A stretch of DNA of 7,610 bases from Synergistaceae bacterium (GTDB lineage: Bacteria; Synergistota; Synergistia; Synergistales; Aminobacteriaceae): NCBI GenBank assembly GCA_017394925.1, contig JAFPWQ010000020.1, forward strand, positions 1 through 7,610. Reading direction: 5' to 3'. The notes below the pieces were generated by a model. The model searched no databases. It was not told the DNA's origin and saw only the letters and a program-made list of their open reading frames with translations. Below are positions 6,701 through 7,610 of the stretch, piece after piece. Position 1 is the first letter of the stretch. Each line of letters opens with the position of its first letter. The position numbers and the translations under genes are program-made.

Positions 6701-7610
6701 TCGGATAACCTTTACTCGCAAGAGAAGGATATTTATAGTCTTCAAAACACTTTTTTTCATCGTTCCATTGATAACATTTAACGTATGAATTCTCATAATA
6801 GGTTCGGGAGAAGAAAACTACAGCAATCCTCGTTGTACCGTCTCCAATGAAATTTCCGCATACAACATTGCCGCTCGCCATATTCAAATTATTTTCCCCG
6901 TATCCTGTCTTATCCTCAAAAACTAATTTCTCATAGCGTTTCACCAGAGCAGAATCGCCTGTTGTCCTGTCATAAGTTACGGTGTAGATGAAGAGCTTTA
7001 CCTTTTTGTTACCGAAAACGAGCAAAGCAACATCATTCTTGTGGCCGTCATTGTCCATATCTCCCGTTGTAATCGAGGCATGTTTGAATCCTTCATCAGT
7101 GATCGTGTAGAGCGTAAAATCTTTCTCCGTGTCATGCTCAATCTTTCCGTCAGAAGTGTACTTGATGAATGAAAGCGTCAATGTTACAGGGTCTCCATTC
7201 TTAAGGTTGCTCTTCCCCAGTGAATGAGCCGAAGCAAAAACTTCACCGTTGTATGTCGGAAGACTCAAAGAACCATTGCCGTAAAAATTCGTCCAACCTT
7301 TTTGGGTGATGTCCGTAATGTTCTGCGTACTGAATGAAGCATCTGTGCCTGCCCCTGAACGGTCTAATGTCTGAACAGGGAATTTTGCAGATATTGAGCT
7401 GTCATTTCTGCCGTTCGCACCCTGAAACATTGCGATGTAACCGGAAGCTGAAGCCTGATTCGATATTACGGGACTGGTTGTCTTCATATCCCAGTCATTA
7501 CCGATGTACATTGAGCCGGTATCATCAACAGGGTCAAATACGAATGATTTCGCGAGTGAGCCGTCCTCTTTGATCGAGAATATCCGGGCCTGCATGTAGC
7601 TGTTATCGGA
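3717..7610 (-). CDS. Large predicted cell-surface protein with FG-GAP/VCBS-like repeats, CARDB-like domain and Synerg-CTERM tail (5' end outside window)
   Basis: The frame stays open to the window edge, so at least 1298 residues are encoded and the true start, with its expected signal peptide, lies outside. Numbering here counts the Met codon at 7593-7595 as 1; that Met is probably internal because no ribosome binding site is visible and the frame continues upstream. Order of parts: a polar N-terminal stretch; degenerate FG-GAP/VCBS-like repeats (about 173-475), the fold of integrin-type beta-propellers; an unassigned region (about 480-930) with a Ser-rich spot at 538-544 and no cysteine from 404 to 963; a CARDB-like beta-sandwich (about 935-1065); a second probable beta-sandwich (about 1108-1230); an acidic Pro/Ser/Gly linker (about 1235-1270); and a Synerg-CTERM tail (1266-1292). 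Apart from the C-terminal tail I see no membrane segment. The architecture suggests an exported surface protein that binds or adheres to something; the ligand is unknown. A terminator follows the stop codon, so it ends its transcription unit. Confidence 0.9.
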   Translation of the reverse strand, partial: SDNSYMQARIFSIKEDGSLAKSFVFDPVDDTGSMYIGNDWDMKTTSPVISNQASASGYIAMFQGANGRNDSSISAKFPVQTLDRSGAGTDASFSTQNITDITQKGWTNFYGNGSLSLPTYNGEVFASAHSLGKSNLKNGDPVTLTLSFIKYTSDGKIEHDTEKDFTLYTITDEGFKHASITTGDMDNDGHKNDVALLVFGNKKVKLFIYTVTYDRTTGDSALVKRYEKLVFEDKTGYGENNLNMASGNVVCGNFIGDGTTRIAVVFFSRTYYENSYVKCYQWNDEKKCFEDYKYPSLASKGYPKDALYAYERYWLGCKGVAADLDGDEVDELVVVVFGGTQIQIETEVYDFNNGFWTHGGPEGISDADIHFGYGGSVKYFLDDAFSVVAGPFTGRIGKEKTVDDLALCFTDTSRRVLIMTAPIQNGAYNFKYNERLFFPTKKIYDSSEMDSSMSGKYDSAGKFYGGLLAADFLGEGIEISNPQQTVDIHDPTYAVILPAFLYHVDNLNDEGTALINHPNNFSFSGFDDPTNGGGEMSLTYKKSSTSSSSNNLTFSSTATEDTFFPNNDSQGLKVLDDYLQLKRMSSHMLADFGGDSKAGQIGGIAAKVYDFFNNHTNTVTTQMNSSAAKMQIEENFSAKDRDAILLFDAKTYIWRYKVLANYLPKWFLNGSINDVASVNENPVEVPDKGVQHYITFSMQDDIVKTNRKTNTYQPRHEEGNLFSYPARLSENEGYNPDGNLMNGTAHEFFVPDGNASGFGLKFSKTDSVENHYKQEETPSEASKTLNFFESAWNDVKNFFTGGNETIEPTPDQTEHSQNFTKTFAEDESIYVKSRFRTTLQGGSRKTSVGYTVGLMPYLSKEGTIRVASYVQLETDPTEHYYLWNGDSLYVRSADPALLLPEKFTTNGSTFAAQNNHTHAMKMRGVRIYSKSYGGYSTPILIPGLSYRIEVPVYNASFKDAGDVKVRLSCSKELNPTVKQDTSRTIIQEKTINLKGWDNVVNSVADGTSNRGVVNFDWTVPDSIEDGNYYFYVDIDPDNAIVEVHESRMKSPTEVADCGGNNEGYFPFSIFHLNAENAQKVARGSSVAPNGVLYASSVNGGGAVRASTEVEQTPKLNTKVRFNGSENIDSVYAYLRQAKIISPDDEVVIDCEVENVTAVVFPEVILYGLNLKPGEEYFRDNEDGETEFNYEAFSNAFLRHEMMLFPNDVTRFTFSVKPSDIDFDNNAIFALVIPNMPITNSGNGEGDYPEPVIDDDAGEEPSEPSQTSGPGSSGGGCDVGFGSMIMISLAGLYALRKK
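3720..3800 (-). other. Synerg-CTERM protein-sorting signal (C-terminal 27 residues)
   Basis: The tail reads SSGGGCDVGFG (1266-1276), then a hydrophobic stretch SMIMISLAGLYAL, then Arg-Lys-Lys at the very end. This three-part layout with an invariant-looking Cys matches the Synerg-CTERM signal known from Synergistetes, thought to be processed by a membrane protease with the Cys near the cleavage or modification site. The match is by eye, but the Gly-Cys-x-x-Gly-Phe-Gly core is specific. It is the main taxonomic clue in the window. Confidence 0.85.
4401..4793 (-). other. CARDB-like beta-sandwich domain in the large surface protein
   Basis: Residues about 935-1065 begin IPGLSYRIEVPVYNASF and end with DGNYYFYVDIDPDNAIVEVH followed by a Gly-Gly-Asn-Asn-Glu-Gly-Tyr-Phe segment. 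This pattern of extracellular Ig-like strands, a 'value of Asp-Pro-Asp-Asn then Glu' turn and a closing Asn-Asn strand is typical of CARDB domains, found in bacterial adhesion and surface proteins. Assignment is by pattern only; another Ig-like family is possible. Confidence 0.6.
6171..7079 (-). repeat. Degenerate FG-GAP/VCBS-like repeats in the large surface protein
   Basis: Five related protein segments recur every 65-80 residues, at about 173-195, 242-263, 314-335, 382-405 and 461-475. Each has a small-residue start, an Asp/Gly loop and a hydrophobic beta strand. The first (GDMDNDGHKND) and third (ADLDGDEVDE) keep the calcium-binding Asp-x-Asp-x-Asp type loop; the second keeps GNFIGDG; the fourth and fifth are reduced to GPFTGR and ADFLGEG. 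This is the pattern of FG-GAP/VCBS blades in an integrin-type beta-propeller; further blades may lie upstream beyond the window. Confidence 0.75.

Noticed and set aside
7593..7595. ATG as the true start of the large surface protein
   Set aside because: The frame remains open through 7610, no ribosome binding site is seen on its 5' side, and no signal peptide follows, although the C-terminal sorting tail demands export. It is most likely an internal Met.

Overview
The window looks like chromosomal DNA of an anaerobic bacterium of the phylum Synergistota (Synergistetes). The strongest clue is the C-terminus of the large minus-strand protein. It ends in a Ser/Gly-rich stretch, a Gly-Gly-Cys-Asp-Val-Gly-Phe-Gly signature, a short hydrophobic segment and a basic tail, which is the layout of the Synerg-CTERM sorting signal. 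A TRAP transporter operon and a QueH-type queuosine enzyme fit this assignment but do not prove it. Base composition is moderate (roughly mid-40s % G+C by eye), and coding style looks similar throughout. I see no insertion sequence, phage gene, CRISPR array or RNA gene.

Layout. At the left edge, on the minus strand, is the N-terminal 77 codons of a HIT-family nucleotide hydrolase/transferase. A 92-base divergent intergenic region follows, with back-to-back TATAAT boxes and a strong ribosome binding site for each gene. On the plus strand lies a complete, tightly overlapping TRAP operon: dctP (periplasmic binding protein), dctQ (small 4-TM subunit) and dctM (large permease). The last 15 bases of dctM overlap, tail to tail, the end of queH (epoxyqueuosine reductase) on the minus strand. 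Between queH and the next gene lies a clear minus-strand intrinsic terminator. The rest of the window, just over half, is one minus-strand gene truncated at its 5' end by the window edge. It encodes at least 1298 residues: a degenerate FG-GAP/VCBS repeat region, a long Cys-free middle region I cannot assign, a CARDB-like beta-sandwich, a second probable beta-sandwich, an acidic Pro/Ser/Gly linker and the Synerg-CTERM tail.

How it fits together. The three TRAP genes form one secondary uptake system for an organic anion; the substrate cannot be read from the sequence. QueH makes the last step of queuosine synthesis in tRNA and is functionally unrelated to its neighbours. The large protein is predicted to be exported and held at the cell surface, perhaps for adhesion or binding of an external ligand. 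The least explained part of the window is its middle region, residues about 480 to 930 counted from the Met codon at 7593-7595.
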